Assembly (NCBI RefSeq): GCF_000382225.1
Contig: NZ_KB907804.1
Span: 124,001-188,000 of the forward strand
Direction: 5' to 3'
Source: Hymenobacter aerophilus DSM 13606
GTDB lineage: Bacteria > Bacteroidota > Bacteroidia > Cytophagales > Hymenobacteraceae
DNA length: 64,000 bases
Under the pieces are notes generated by a model, which made no database searches, was not told where the DNA came from, and saw only the letters and a list, made by a program, of their open reading frames with translations. Shown here one piece after another: positions 24,791 to 33,573 of this stretch. Both the position numbers and the translations under genes were made by a program. The first letter of the stretch is position 1, and each line of letters starts with the position of its first letter.

Positions 24791-25540
24791 TTACGTCAGC
24801 ATGCCGCCATCGACCTGCAACACCTGGCCCGTAATGTAGGCCGAGTCGTCGGAGGCCAGGAAGGCGGTGGCTTTGGCTACGTCGTCGGGGGTGCCGCCGC
24901 GGCGCAGCGGAATGGCCTTGCGCCACTCATCCACCTGCTTGGCGTCGAGGGCATCGGTCATTTCGGTTTCGATGAAGCCGGGGGCCACCGCGTTGCAGCG
25001 GATATTGCGCGAGCCCAACTCCAGGGCTACCGACTTGGTGAAACCGATGATGCCGGCCTTGGAAGCTGCGTAATTGGCCTGCCCTGCGTTGCCCTTCACG
25101 CCCACCACCGATGACATGTTGATGATGCTGCCGGCTTTTGCCCGCATCATGGGCTTGGTGGCGGCCTTGGTCAGGTTGAACACCGACTTCAGGTTCACGG
25201 CCATTACCTGGTCCCACTGCTGCTCGCTCATGCGCATCAGCAGCCCGTCCTGGGTAATGCCGGCGTTGTTTACCAGAATATCGAGCTTGCCGAACTCGGC
25301 TACCACGTCCTCCACCAGCTTTTCGGCTTCAGCGTACACTGAAGCATCGGAGCGGAAGCCTTTTACTTTGGTACCGGCGGCCGAGAGCTCCTGCTCCAGC
25401 TGCTGGCCTTTTTCTACACTAGAGAGGTAGGTGAAAGCCACCTGGGCGCCCTGCTGGGCAAAATACGCCGCAATGGCGCGGCCAATTCCTTTCGAAGCGC
25501 CCGTAATCAGGGCCACTTTTCCGTCGAGCAGTTTCGTCAT
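24791..25540 (-). CDS. fabG: 3-oxoacyl-[acyl-carrier-protein] reductase
   Basis: A 249-residue classical SDR with fatty-acid-synthesis features. It shows TGASKGIGRA near residue 13, NNAGITQDGLLMRM, SSVVGVKGNAGQANYAASKAG with the catalytic Ser, Tyr and Lys, and the C-terminal LASDDSAYITGQVLQVDGGM, which is characteristic of FabG. The start at 25540 gives MTKLLDGKVALITG; the longer frame to 25621 runs through a heptad array and is rejected. It would reduce beta-ketoacyl-ACP with NADPH. No other fab genes are adjacent. Confidence 0.93.
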   Translation of the reverse strand: MTKLLDGKVALITGASKGIGRAIAAYFAQQGAQVAFTYLSSVEKGQQLEQELSAAGTKVKGFRSDASVYAEAEKLVEDVVAEFGKLDILVNNAGITQDGLLMRMSEQQWDQVMAVNLKSVFNLTKAATKPMMRAKAGSIINMSSVVGVKGNAGQANYAASKAGIIGFTKSVALELGSRNIRCNAVAPGFIETEMTDALDAKQVDEWRKAIPLRRGGTPDDVAKATAFLASDDSAYITGQVLQVDGGMLT

Positions 25541-25553
25541 ATCTTTGGTTAGA

Positions 25554-25701
25554 GCTACAAGCGTCAGGCTGCAAGCTACAAGCTTTGCTGGTTTAGGTGC
25601 AAGTGAGGAGCTGCAAGGCACCGGTTATTGGCGCGCGAGTTGTCAGTTTTAGGCTGGCAGAACCTAAGCTTGCAGCTTGTAGCTTGCGGCCTGAAGCTCA
25701 A
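25554..25701. repeat. Inverted pair of GCTACAA-type heptad arrays between divergent genes
   Basis: GCTACAA, GCGTCAG, GCTGCAA, GCTACAA, GCTTTGC at 25554-25588 is roughly the reverse complement of AGCTTGC, AGCTTGT, AGCTTGC, GGCCTGA at 25667-25694. One arm lies 13 bp before the fabG start and the other directly before the ATG at 25705. The promoters of both genes must lie in or between the arms. Confidence 0.85.
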
Positions 25702-25704
25702 AAC

Positions 25705-26937
25705 ATGACTATCTGTATTCTCGGGGCGGGGCCGGGCGGGGCCACGGCGGCTCTGCACCTGGCTAATGCCGGCCACCGCTGCCTGCTGCTCGACCGCGCC
25801 ACCTTCCCGCGCGATAAAGTGTGCGGCGACGCGCTCAGTGGCAAGGTGCTCAGCGAATTGCGCCGCATTGATGAGGAGTTGCCCGCCCGCCTAGCTGCCG
25901 AGCCCGCCCAGCTCCCCAGCTGGGGCATCGACTTTTACGCCCCCAACGGCCGCCGGCTGGCCGTGCCCTTCAAGCCCCACTATAACCCGGCCACCGACCG
26001 CGCCGCCGGCCACATCAGTAAGCGCATCGACTTCGATAATTTCCTGATTGAAGAAGTGCGCCGCCGGCCCGAAATCGACTTCCGCGAAAACACCGACGTG
26101 GCCGCCCACGAGCAACTGCCCGACGGCCGCTGGCGACTACTGGGGCCCGACAAGCAGGAACTAGCCACCGCCGATGTGCTGCTGGTGGCCAACGGCGCCC
26201 AGTCGAACTTTGCGCGCGTGGTGGGCGGGCACGCGCTGGAGCCGGCCCACCACTGCGCCGGCCTGCGGGCCTACTACCGCGGCGTAACCGGCCTGCACCC
26301 CGACAACTTCATCGAACTGCACTTTATCAAGGAGTTTTTGCCCGGCTACCTCTGGATTTTCCCGCTGCCCGACGGCCAGGCCAACGTGGGCGTGGGCATG
26401 CTCTCAGAAGCCGTAGCCAAGAAAAAAGTGAAGCTGCGCGAGCGGCTCGACGAAATCCTGCGCACCCACCCGGCCCTCCGGGGCCGGTTTGCCAGCGCCG
26501 AACGGCTGGGGCCGGTGCGCGGCTTCGGGCTGCCGCTGGGCTCCAAGCGCCGCCCGCTCTCGGGCCGCAACTACCTGCTGCTCGGCGACGCCGGCTCGCT
26601 CATCGACCCGTTTTCGGGCGAGGGCATCAGTCACGCCATGGTATCGGGCCGCCACGCCGCCGACTGGGCCACCCGGGCCGTGGCAGCCCAGGACTTCTCG
26701 CCGGAGTTTCTGAAGGGCTACGATGCAGCCGTGTACAACCGGCTGTGGCAGGAGCTGCGCCTGAGCCGGGCCATGCAGCGGCTGCTGGGCTACCCGTGGC
26801 TGTTCAACTTCATTGCCAACCGCGCCGCCAATAACCCCACGCTGGCCGAAACCATCAGCAACATGTTCCTCGACCTCGACCTGCGCGAACGGCTGCGCCA
26901 ACCGAGTTTCTACTTTAAGCTGTTACTGGGCAAGTAG
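25705..26937 (+). CDS. Geranylgeranyl-reductase-like FAD-dependent oxidoreductase
   Basis: A 410-residue flavoprotein. The FAD fold GAGPGGATAA is at residues 7-16, followed by the RDKVCGDALSG motif, an HISKRIDFDNFLIEE segment and the late FAD motif LLLGDAGSLIDPFSGEG. This is the group II flavin monooxygenase/geranylgeranyl reductase pattern. It would saturate isoprenoid or aromatic chains (for example menaquinone or lipid precursors), but the substrate cannot be inferred. The ATG at 25705 follows the repeat array and is preferred to 25597, which starts inside the array region. It is divergent from fabG. Confidence 0.88.
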   Translation: MTICILGAGPGGATAALHLANAGHRCLLLDRATFPRDKVCGDALSGKVLSELRRIDEELPARLAAEPAQLPSWGIDFYAPNGRRLAVPFKPHYNPATDRAAGHISKRIDFDNFLIEEVRRRPEIDFRENTDVAAHEQLPDGRWRLLGPDKQELATADVLLVANGAQSNFARVVGGHALEPAHHCAGLRAYYRGVTGLHPDNFIELHFIKEFLPGYLWIFPLPDGQANVGVGMLSEAVAKKKVKLRERLDEILRTHPALRGRFASAERLGPVRGFGLPLGSKRRPLSGRNYLLLGDAGSLIDPFSGEGISHAMVSGRHAADWATRAVAAQDFSPEFLKGYDAAVYNRLWQELRLSRAMQRLLGYPWLFNFIANRAANNPTLAETISNMFLDLDLRERLRQPSFYFKLLLGK

Positions 26938-27169
26938 GGGAGGAGGTGATGAGGTGATAAGTGAGGAGGAGGTGAGGGGATGAGGAGGTGATGGGTAAGG
27001 GCGTAAAAGGCGTGTCATTCTGAGCGGAGCGAAGAATCTCGCGTGCCACAGTAATTTCTAACGTTAGAGTTACCATGGCCCGCGAGATTCTTCGCTCCGC
27101 TCAGAATGACAGGCCTTTTACGCCCTCAGCCCAACACCTCCTCACCTCCTTACTTTCTCACCCCATCAC
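26938..27169. repeat. Inverted repeat (GTCATTCTGAGCG family) with inverted GAGGTGAT arrays
   Basis: The core at 26999-27125 has arms of about 50 nt that read GGGCGTAAAAGGC, then GTCATTCTGAGCGGAGCGAA and GAATCTCGCG, with complements. The flanks are arrays of GAGGTGAT-like 7/8-bp units on the left (26938-26998) and their complement (CACCTCCTCACCTCC) on the right (27126-27169). The element joins the convergent stop codons of the flavoprotein and TPR genes without a gap. Confidence 0.92.
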
Positions 27170-27871
27170 CTATTTATCCTTGTTGCCCACATACCGGCGC
27201 AGGCTTTTTTCGGCGGCGGGGTTGAGCTGGGTGGCTTTTTCGAGGTCGACGCGGGCTTCCTTGAACTTGTTGATGGACGCGTAGCTGATGCCCCGGTATT
27301 CGTAGGCGTCGGCGTAGTTGGGGTCGAGGGCAATGGCCTTGGTGAAGTCGGGAATGGCCGAGCGGTAGTTGTAAATCTGCATCTTGGCCGAGCCCCGGCC
27401 GAAGAACGCGTCGCGGTCTTGGGGGTTGTATTTGGTGGCCTTGCCGAAGTCCAGGATGGCGCCGCTGTAATCCTTGGTTTCCAGACGGTTCAGGCCGCGG
27501 TTGTAGTACACGTTGCTGTTGGTGGGCTCCAGCTGAATGGCCGCGTTGTAATCAACCATGGCCGCCTTGTAGTCTTTCAGCTCGCTTTTGGCCCGGGCCC
27601 GCATCAGCAGGGCCTCCACATTGCGGGGTTCGGCTTCCAGGGCGGCATCGGCCGCTTTGATGTCCTTGCGGTGGTCGGGGGCCGTTTTGCGGGCCGCTGG
27701 GTCGATGTAGGCCGAGGAGCCGGACGATGACGGGACACTGGCGCCCGCATCTGTTTCGGCAGCGGTACCGCGGGCCGAAGGGCGTTCGATGTCGGCGGTG
27801 CTGCTGCGGGCGCAGGCGCCGGCCAGCAGCAACGTGGTACCAGCAAGCAGGGAGAGGAAGGGTGCTTTCAT
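27170..27871 (-). CDS. TPR-repeat lipoprotein
   Basis: 233 residues with a signal peptide and lipobox LLAGAC (Cys20). A disordered Ser/Ala linker (about 21-60) follows, then at least three tetratricopeptide repeats. The units are visible as AEPRNVEALLMRARAKSELKDYKAA, LEPTNSNVYYNRGLNRLETKDYSGA, YNPQDRDAFFGRGSAKMQIYNYRSA and a fourth ending IALDPNYADAYEYRG. It is an extracytoplasmic scaffold by inference. The partners are unknown. Confidence 0.88.
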   Translation of the reverse strand: MKAPFLSLLAGTTLLLAGACARSSTADIERPSARGTAAETDAGASVPSSSGSSAYIDPAARKTAPDHRKDIKAADAALEAEPRNVEALLMRARAKSELKDYKAAMVDYNAAIQLEPTNSNVYYNRGLNRLETKDYSGAILDFGKATKYNPQDRDAFFGRGSAKMQIYNYRSAIPDFTKAIALDPNYADAYEYRGISYASINKFKEARVDLEKATQLNPAAEKSLRRYVGNKDK

Positions 27872-28041
27872 GAAAAAGTAACGTGTAGTGGGTAAAACGC
27901 CACTTCAGCCGGGCGGCTAAGGTGGCGGCGCGCCTTTGTACGGCCGCCGCATCCAAAGGGGCAAAGACGGGGCCGGAATTTTGGGGCGCCCGTTTTCAGT
28001 AGTCGTACCAAGCGCCGCGCGCCCGACTGCCCCGGCCTGCC

Positions 28042-28049
28042 TATCTTTG
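28042..28049 (+). promoter_or_regulatory. Bacteroidota -7 box (TATCTTTG) upstream of lpdA
   Basis: An exact TAnnTTTG match 62 bp before the lpdA start codon, allowing a normal 5' leader of about 55 nt. Confidence 0.55.
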
Positions 28050-28111
28050 CCCGGCCGGACGTGGGCGTTACCTGCGGCGGGCGCTTCTTTTACTTCTCAA
28101 CCGAACACAAT

Positions 28112-29506
28112 ATGGCATTGCAATACGACCTGGTCGTTATCGGCAGCGGCCCGGGCGGCTACGTAGCCGCCATCCGGGCCTCGCAGCTGGGCTTGAAAGT
28201 AGCCGTGATTGAGCGCGAGTCGCTGGGCGGCATCTGCCTCAACTGGGGCTGCATTCCCACCAAAGCCCTGCTCAAGAGCGCCCAGGTATTCGAATACCTC
28301 AACCACGCCGCCGACTACGGCCTGAGCGCCGAGAACGTGGCCTACGACTTCGGCGCCGTGATTCAGCGCAGCCGGGGCGTGGCCGATGGCATGAGCAAGG
28401 GCATCAACTTCCTGTTCAAGAAGAATAAGATTGATGTCATCATGGGCACCGGCAAGCTGCTGGCGGCCGGCAAAATCGAGCTCACCAAGGCCGACGGCGG
28501 CAAGGATACCGTGGAGGCCAAATCCATTATTCTGGCCACCGGCGCCCGTTCGCGCGAGCTGCCGGCGCTGCCCATCGATGGCCAGAAAATCATCGGTTAC
28601 CGCCAGGCTATGGTGCTACCCGAGTTGCCCAAGCGCCTCGTGGTGGTGGGTTCGGGCGCCATCGGCGTCGAGTTTGCCTACTTCTACCGCACGATGGGCT
28701 CGGAGGTGACGGTGGTGGAATACCTGCCCCGCATCGTGCCCGTGGAGGACGAGGAGGTGTCGCGCCAGATGGAAAAGTCGTTCCGCAAAATTGGCGTCAA
28801 GGTGCTCACCAGCGCCGAAGTAACGGCCGTCGACACCAGCGGTGCCGGTTGCAACGTAACCGTAAAAACGGCCAAGGGCGACCAGCAGATTGAGTGCGAC
28901 GTGGTGCTGAGTGCCGCCGGCGTAGTCACGAACATCGAAAACCTGGGCCTCGAAGAGCTGGGCATCAAGGTAGAAAAAGGCCGCCTCGTGGTGGACGATT
29001 TCTACCAGACCAACGTGCCCGGCATCTACGCTATCGGCGACATCGTGCCCGGCCCCGCACTGGCCCACGTGGCCTCGGCCGAGGGCATTATCTGCGTCGA
29101 GAAAATCGCCGGCCACCACCCCGAGCCGCTCAACTACCAGAACATCCCCGGCTGCACCTACGCCTCGCCCGAAATTGCCTCCGTGGGCATGACTGAGGCC
29201 GAAGCTAAGGAGCAGGGCTACGAGGTGCTGGTGGGCAAGTTCCCGTTCTCGGCCTCAGGCAAAGCCTCGGCCGCCGGCGTGAAGGACGGTTTCGTCAAAG
29301 TCATCTTCGACAAGAAGTACGGCGAGTGGCTGGGCGCCCACATGATTGGCGCCAACGTAACCGAAATGATTGCCGAAGTGGTGGTAGCGCGCAAGCTCGA
29401 AACCACGGGCCACGAAATCATCAAGGCCGTGCATCCGCACCCCACCATGAGCGAGGCTATCATGGAAGCTGCCGCCGCCGCTTACGGCGAAGTAATTCAT
29501 CTGTAA
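28112..29506 (+). CDS. lpdA: Dihydrolipoyl dehydrogenase
   Basis: A 464-residue E3 flavoenzyme that reoxidises lipoamide in pyruvate, 2-oxoglutarate and branched-chain complexes. Motifs are GSGPGG (11-16), the redox pair Cys42/Cys47 in GGICLNWGCIPTK, a second GSGAIGVEFAYFY NAD fold, the YAIGDIVPGPALAHVA FAD motif, and the C-terminal HPHPTMSEAI with the catalytic His. The ATG at 28112 gives MALQYDLVVIGSG; the longer frame from 28061 is unlikely. It is followed by a strong terminator and is therefore monocistronic. Confidence 0.97.
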   Translation: MALQYDLVVIGSGPGGYVAAIRASQLGLKVAVIERESLGGICLNWGCIPTKALLKSAQVFEYLNHAADYGLSAENVAYDFGAVIQRSRGVADGMSKGINFLFKKNKIDVIMGTGKLLAAGKIELTKADGGKDTVEAKSIILATGARSRELPALPIDGQKIIGYRQAMVLPELPKRLVVVGSGAIGVEFAYFYRTMGSEVTVVEYLPRIVPVEDEEVSRQMEKSFRKIGVKVLTSAEVTAVDTSGAGCNVTVKTAKGDQQIECDVVLSAAGVVTNIENLGLEELGIKVEKGRLVVDDFYQTNVPGIYAIGDIVPGPALAHVASAEGIICVEKIAGHHPEPLNYQNIPGCTYASPEIASVGMTEAEAKEQGYEVLVGKFPFSASGKASAAGVKDGFVKVIFDKKYGEWLGAHMIGANVTEMIAEVVVARKLETTGHEIIKAVHPHPTMSEAIMEAAAAAYGEVIHL

Positions 29507-29530
29507 GCCAGTTGCTTTATACCCAGCAAT

Positions 29531-29565
29531 AAAGAAGCCCTTCCGACTTGCGGAAGGGCTTCTTT
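29531..29565 (+). terminator. Intrinsic terminator after lpdA
   Basis: A perfect 15-bp stem (AAAGAAGCCCTTCCG and its complement) with a 5-nt loop, ending in a T-rich stretch 59 nt after the lpdA stop codon. Confidence 0.93.
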
Positions 29566-29603
29566 TGTATATTGGGGCTCCATCCATCTAACCACTGCCC
29601 GCT

Positions 29604-29822
29604 ATGAAATGGCTGCCTTCCTTCGTTCGCTTATTTATGCTGTTTGCCCTGGGCCTGTTGCTGACTTTTCTCGGTGCCATGGGCTCTATAAATCATATAG
29701 GAGAAGGCTCCGGTACTTTATACAGTTTTGCCCGAATTCTTGGTTTGCTTCTATCGGTACTCGCCCCGCTGCTGATACTGCTGAAGTTTTTCTCCCGGCT
29801 CGACCGCAAAAAAGCACAGTAA
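29604..29822 (+). CDS. Small two-span membrane protein, unknown
   Basis: 72 residues: a short basic start, a first hydrophobic segment (about residues 8-26, SFVRLFMLFALGLLLTFLG), a loop (NHIGEGSGTL), a second segment (about 42-62) and a basic tail RLDRKKAQ, so the termini are probably cytoplasmic. No family is recognised. It lies between the lpdA terminator and the convergent TetR gene, only 7 bp from that gene's stop. Confidence 0.65.
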   Translation: MKWLPSFVRLFMLFALGLLLTFLGAMGSINHIGEGSGTLYSFARILGLLLSVLAPLLILLKFFSRLDRKKAQ

Positions 29823-29829
29823 TTACCGA

Positions 29830-30360
29830 TTACTGCGCCTGGTATTTGCTTTTGATGAAGCCGGGCATATCCTGGCCGTAGTCCTCGGTTTTGGTAGCTT
29901 CGGTTTTCCAGAGCGCCTCTACCAGCAGCAGTAGCAGGGCCGTTTCTTTGTCGGCGTCGGCGTATTCGAGCTGCGCGAAGGCCTGCCGGAGCCGGACCGG
30001 CAGCGGGCGCATAAACCGCTCGTGCTGCTGGCGAGCCATTTCCGAGTCGGCCAGGCGGTACTGCAGCTTCCAGAAGTGCGGCTCGTCGCGCACCAGCTTG
30101 AACGGCAGCTCAATCACACTGTGGATGAACGTGAGCGGGTCGGGCTCGGTGAGGCCGCCGCGGTTGGCTTCGATTATTCGCTTGTAGCCGCTGCGAATGA
30201 CGAATTCCAGCAACAAATCTTTGGAGCCGAAGTGCTTGAAAATAAGGGCTTCCGATACGCCGGCCTCGCGGGCAATGAGCTGGGTAGAGCTGTTGTCGAA
30301 GCCCCGCTCCCCAAAAAGCCGCAGGGCCACGTCGGCAATGTGCTGTTTGCGGTTGGTCAT
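29830..30360 (-). CDS. TetR-family transcriptional regulator
   Basis: A 176-residue repressor-type protein. The N-terminal helix-turn-helix is clear: ADVALRLFGERGFDNSSTQLIA then REAGVSEALIFKHFGSK (residues 8-48). The C-terminal ligand-binding half is all-helical and unassigned. The ATG at 30360 is the natural start (MTNRKQHIADVALRLFG). The 600-bp upstream region has an inverted repeat resembling a TetR operator at 30701-30737, so autoregulation is possible. No obvious target operon lies next to it. Confidence 0.9.
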   Translation of the reverse strand: MTNRKQHIADVALRLFGERGFDNSSTQLIAREAGVSEALIFKHFGSKDLLLEFVIRSGYKRIIEANRGGLTEPDPLTFIHSVIELPFKLVRDEPHFWKLQYRLADSEMARQQHERFMRPLPVRLRQAFAQLEYADADKETALLLLLVEALWKTEATKTEDYGQDMPGFIKSKYQAQ

Positions 30361-30482
30361 GGCAGGCAGGGGCGGAGCGGGTGGGCCAGCGCCCGGAGTG
30401 ATTGAACCCGCAATTACGGGTGCAAAAGCCTAAATACGTGCAGCGGCCGCAAAATAAGTGCTTCCCCGAAGCCCCAAAAAGA

Positions 30483-30517
30483 AGCCGGCCGATTCGGGGA
30501 TTCCGAATCGGCCGGCT
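30483..30517 (-). terminator. Hairpin with T tract on the minus strand
   Basis: A perfect 15-bp stem (AGCCGGCCGATTCGG, loop GGATT, complement). On the minus strand it is followed by TCTTTTTGGGG, which makes it a plausible terminator for leftward transcription coming from argH, before the tetR gene. Confidence 0.75.
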
Positions 30518-30700
30518 GCGTTTGTTCCGAAAGCCAGCGGGCGGCAGCGCCGGGGCAGGGCCGCGCGGCTTTCGGAGAGGCCGGCTGTGGGTGGGAGTGC
30601 AGCCGGGTAATCAGGGCGGGGAATTGGCCATCGGTGCCTAGTGGGAGTCAGCAGCCGTTAGCGGGAGCAAACTTACGCAATGATTCCGAAACCCAGTAAG

Positions 30701-30737
30701 TGTTAGCTCACTTTCGCAGGGTGAGCAAACACTCACC
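30701..30737. promoter_or_regulatory. Candidate TetR-type operator
   Basis: The nested repeats are TGTTAGCTCAC (30701-30711) against GTGAGCAAACA (30721-30731), and the inner GGTGAG-CAAACA-CTCACC (30720-30737). Palindromes of this size are typical of TetR sites. It lies 341 bp upstream of the tetR start, in the 607-bp gap between argH and tetR (30361-30967). That gap otherwise holds a hairpin terminator and a paired hairpin repeat, and no convincing gene. Confidence 0.4.
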
Positions 30738-30860
30738 AGCCTGGCGCAAGTGATAAGCTGCTGAAATTCGACTTGTTATCAGGAGGTGTAAAATTTTGGC
30801 TCAGGTGAGCTACACCGGTTTTCAGGTCAGTATAGGACTTGCGGGACCGGCTGGTAGTAA

Positions 30861-30940
30861 CGCGAACTTTGTAGTTCGCGCCCGCGCGCCGTTCGGGCAG
30901 CCCTGCTGGTTCGGGGACGACGCGAACTACAAAGTTCGCG
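30861..30940. repeat. Paired inverted hairpins (CGCGAACT family)
   Basis: A 20-nt quasi-palindrome (30861-30880) with stem CGCGAACT/AGTTCGCG recurs in inverted orientation at 30921-30940, 40 bp away. Each arm is itself a hairpin. It lies at the end of argH on the downstream side. Confidence 0.88.
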
Positions 30941-30967
30941 CTACATCTAAACGATTGGAAACCTCCG

Positions 30968-32284
30968 CTAGCTGCTCGCCTGTGCCCCGCCGAGGCGACT
31001 ACCGGCCCGAAACCGCGCCACTTTGCCCCGGATTTCGGCCAGCCCCAGGTTGTGCACGCTGCCGAGGTGGGTGGTTTGAAATTCGCGGTGCGGCTCGTAG
31101 GAGCCGTCTTCCACGGCCCGGCCCACCTGCCGGTAGGCCTCCCGGAACGGCACGCCGGCCTGGATGAGCTGGTTGATATTCTCCACCGAAAACACGGCGT
31201 CGTACTTGGTCTGCTTCAGCAAATCGGGCTTGATGCGCAGCTCAGGCAGCGCAAACAGTACAATGTCGAGAATGTCGAGCAGCTGCGTCATGGGCCCGAA
31301 CAAGGTTTCCTTGAGCAGCTGGAAGTCGCGGTGGTAGCCGCTGGGCAGGCCGGCGGTAGCCAGCAGCAGCGTGTTGGGCAGCGCCTGTAGCACCTGGCAG
31401 CGGCCCCGAATCAGCTCGAACACGTCGGGGTTTTTCTTGTGGGGCATGATGCTGGAGCCGGTGGTAAAGGCGGCCGGCAGCTCCACGAAGGCCAAATCCT
31501 GGGAGTTGTAAAGCACCAGGTCGTAGGCCATTTTGGCCAGTGTGGCGGCCATACCAGCCAGGGCGAAGGCAAGCGTGCGCTCGGTTTTGCCGCGCAGCAT
31601 CTGCGCCCCCACGCTGCTCACGGCCAGGCTGCCAAAGCCCAGTTCGCGGGTGGTTTGCAGCCGGTCGATGGGGAAGGAGGAGCCGAAGCCTGCGCCGGAG
31701 CCCAGCGGGTTCTGGTCGGCCACGGCGTAGGCGGCCTCAAACAGCGAAAGGTCGAGCAGCAGATGCTCGGCGTAGGCCGAAAACCAGAGCCCGAATGAGC
31801 TGGGCATGGCCGCCTGAAAGTGCGTGTAGCCCGGCATCAGGTCGGTCTGGTGCGCCTCGGCCTTGGTCAGCAGCACCTCCACCAGCTCCAGCGTGAGGCT
31901 CGCGGTGCGGCGGCAGTAGTCCTTGATGAACAGCTGCAGCGCCGTGAGCACCTGGTCGTTGCGCGAGCGGGCGGTGTGGATTTTCTTGCCCGCGTCGCCG
32001 AATTGCTCGGTCAGGTAGGCTTCAATTTTGGAGTGCACGTCCTCGTACTCGGGCTCGATAACGAACGTGCCGGCGTCCAATTGCTGCTGAAGCTCCTCCA
32101 GGCCCTGCTGGAGCTGCGCGTTTTCGGCCGCCGTCAGCAGGCCCGCCGCCGCCAGCATGTTGGCCTGGGCCCGCGAGGCCTGCACATCGAACGGGGCCAG
32201 GTACAGGTCCAGCTCCCGGTCGCGGCCCACGGTAAACTGTTCAATCTTCTGATCGACGGCAATGCCTTTGTCCCAGATTTTCAT
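30968..32284 (-). CDS. argH: Argininosuccinate lyase
   Basis: 438 residues. It cleaves argininosuccinate to arginine and fumarate, the last step of arginine synthesis. Motifs are TARSRND (104-110), GYTHFQ (152-157) and the flexible signature loop GSSIMPHKKNPD (276-287), which contains the catalytic Ser and lysines. It is the last gene of the leftward arm argB - M20 deacetylase - argH. A gap of 188 bp with a heptad pair separates it from the deacetylase gene. The start codon is preceded by a heptad array rather than a Shine-Dalgarno sequence. Confidence 0.97.
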   Translation of the reverse strand: MKIWDKGIAVDQKIEQFTVGRDRELDLYLAPFDVQASRAQANMLAAAGLLTAAENAQLQQGLEELQQQLDAGTFVIEPEYEDVHSKIEAYLTEQFGDAGKKIHTARSRNDQVLTALQLFIKDYCRRTASLTLELVEVLLTKAEAHQTDLMPGYTHFQAAMPSSFGLWFSAYAEHLLLDLSLFEAAYAVADQNPLGSGAGFGSSFPIDRLQTTRELGFGSLAVSSVGAQMLRGKTERTLAFALAGMAATLAKMAYDLVLYNSQDLAFVELPAAFTTGSSIMPHKKNPDVFELIRGRCQVLQALPNTLLLATAGLPSGYHRDFQLLKETLFGPMTQLLDILDIVLFALPELRIKPDLLKQTKYDAVFSVENINQLIQAGVPFREAYRQVGRAVEDGSYEPHREFQTTHLGSVHNLGLAEIRGKVARFRAGSRLGGAQASS

Positions 32285-32293
32285 ACTTGATTT

Positions 32294-32478
32294 TTAGGCT
32301 TTTAGCTGACAGCTGCTAGCTATTAGCTGCTGTTTATACGACTCGGGCTGAATACTTTGCCGGGCCGTTCAGGTGGTTTTCTCGCAGAGGTTCGCGGAGG
32401 TATGCGCGGAGGTAAAAAAGAGGTATGACGGCCTGCTGAGGATGATTTGAGAGCGACGCTAACAGCTACTAGCTAAAA
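32294..32478. repeat. Inverted pair of TTAGCTG/GCTAACA heptad arrays between two arg genes
   Basis: The array TTAGGCT, a short linker, TTAGCTG, ACAGCTG, CTAGCTA, TTAGCTG (32294-32329) opposes GCTAACA, GCTACTA, GCTAAAA (32458-32478). The second arm contains the stop codon of the M20 gene (complement of CTA at 32473-32475). The inner 130 bp show a G-rich stretch with repeated GCGGAGG but no recognised core. Confidence 0.82.
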
Positions 32479-33573
32479 CCCAGTTGGTTCAAAACCATTC
32501 AGCAACTCCACGTAGCCCCGTACGCCGGCCCTGATTTCGCTGAGCAGGATATACTCGTCGGGGGTGTGGGAGCGAGCCGAGTCGCCGGGGCCGATTTTGA
32601 CGGTGGGGAAGGGCATCATGCTCTGGTCGGAGAGCGTGACGGAGCCGAACGGGCGGCGGCCCAGCGCCCGCGCGCGCTGCACCAGCGGGTGCTCCGGAGC
32701 GATGCGCGAGGAGTTGAGGTGAGTGGAGCGCGGCACTACCTCCGAGTCAAGCAGACCCCGCACCAGCTCCACCACTTCCTGGTTGGTGTACAGCTCGTTG
32801 GTGCGCACGTCGGCTACGAAGGTGCAACGGTCGGGCACCACATTGTGCTGGCTGCCGGCCTGAATTTGGGTAACTGTCAGCTTCACCGGCCCGAGTAGCT
32901 CCGAAACGCGCTCAAACTGGAACTCGCGCAGCCGCTGAATATCGTTGAGGGCTTTGTAGAGGGCGTTTTCGCCCTCGTCGCGGGCGGCGTGTCCTGTCCG
33001 GCCGTGGGCGGTGCAGTCGAGGACCACGAGGCCTTTTTCGGCTACGGCGAGGTCCATCTGGGTGGGCTCACCTACGAGGCCCAGCACAATTTCGGGCAGC
33101 AGCGGCAGGAGCCGACGGATGCCGTCGGGACCCGAAATTTCCTCCTCGGCCGTGATGGCACAAGTGAGGTTGAAGGCGGGCGGGTGCTGCTCGAAATACA
33201 GAAAAGTAGCCAGCAGGCTCACGGCCGCGGCCCCGGCGTCGTTGCTGCCCAGGCCCGTCAGCCGGTCGCCCGCCAGCACGGCCCCAAACGGGTCGGCGGT
33301 CCAGCTGGGGCCGGGCTGCACGGTGTCGTGGTGGGAGTTGAGCAGCACCGTGGGCCGGGCCGGGTCGTAGTGCCGGCTCACGGCCCACACGTTATGGGCA
33401 TTGCGCTCGGGCCGGGCTCCGTGGAAGGTCAGGAAGCGCACGAGGTGGGCGGCCGTCTGGTCTTCCTGCCGCGAAAACGAGGGCGTCTGAATCAGCTGAA
33501 TCAGCAGCTGAATGGCGTCGTCGGTGAGCTGGGTGAGCAGCGGCTCGTTCAGCGGCTGGGTTAGCTCCGGCAT
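32473..33573 (-). CDS. M20 metallo-hydrolase, probable N-acetylcitrulline/N-acylornithine deacetylase (ArgE role)
   Basis: A 366-residue zinc peptidase-family protein with ligands in NSHHDTVQPG (His82, Asp84), GSNDAG (Asp112) and the catalytic EEE pair (Glu143/144). It is placed between argB and argH, and the window contains an acetylated-type carbamoyltransferase (argF' at 44264). The likely reaction is therefore removal of the N-acyl group from acetyl- or succinylcitrulline to give citrulline, as known for Xanthomonas and Bacteroides. ArgE-like action on ornithine cannot be excluded. The start overlaps the end of argB by 13 nt, so translation is coupled. Confidence 0.88.
   Translation of the reverse strand: MPELTQPLNEPLLTQLTDDAIQLLIQLIQTPSFSRQEDQTAAHLVRFLTFHGARPERNAHNVWAVSRHYDPARPTVLLNSHHDTVQPGPSWTADPFGAVLAGDRLTGLGSNDAGAAAVSLLATFLYFEQHPPAFNLTCAITAEEEISGPDGIRRLLPLLPEIVLGLVGEPTQMDLAVAEKGLVVLDCTAHGRTGHAARDEGENALYKALNDIQRLREFQFERVSELLGPVKLTVTQIQAGSQHNVVPDRCTFVADVRTNELYTNQEVVELVRGLLDSEVVPRSTHLNSSRIAPEHPLVQRARALGRRPFGSVTLSDQSMMPFPTVKIGPGDSARSHTPDEYILLSEIRAGVRGYVELLNGFEPTGF

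Noticed and set aside
30796-31167. TTG-initiated ORF with a strong AGGAGG upstream
   Set aside because: It runs antisense into argH, crosses the paired hairpins at 30861-30940 and has no plausible protein features.
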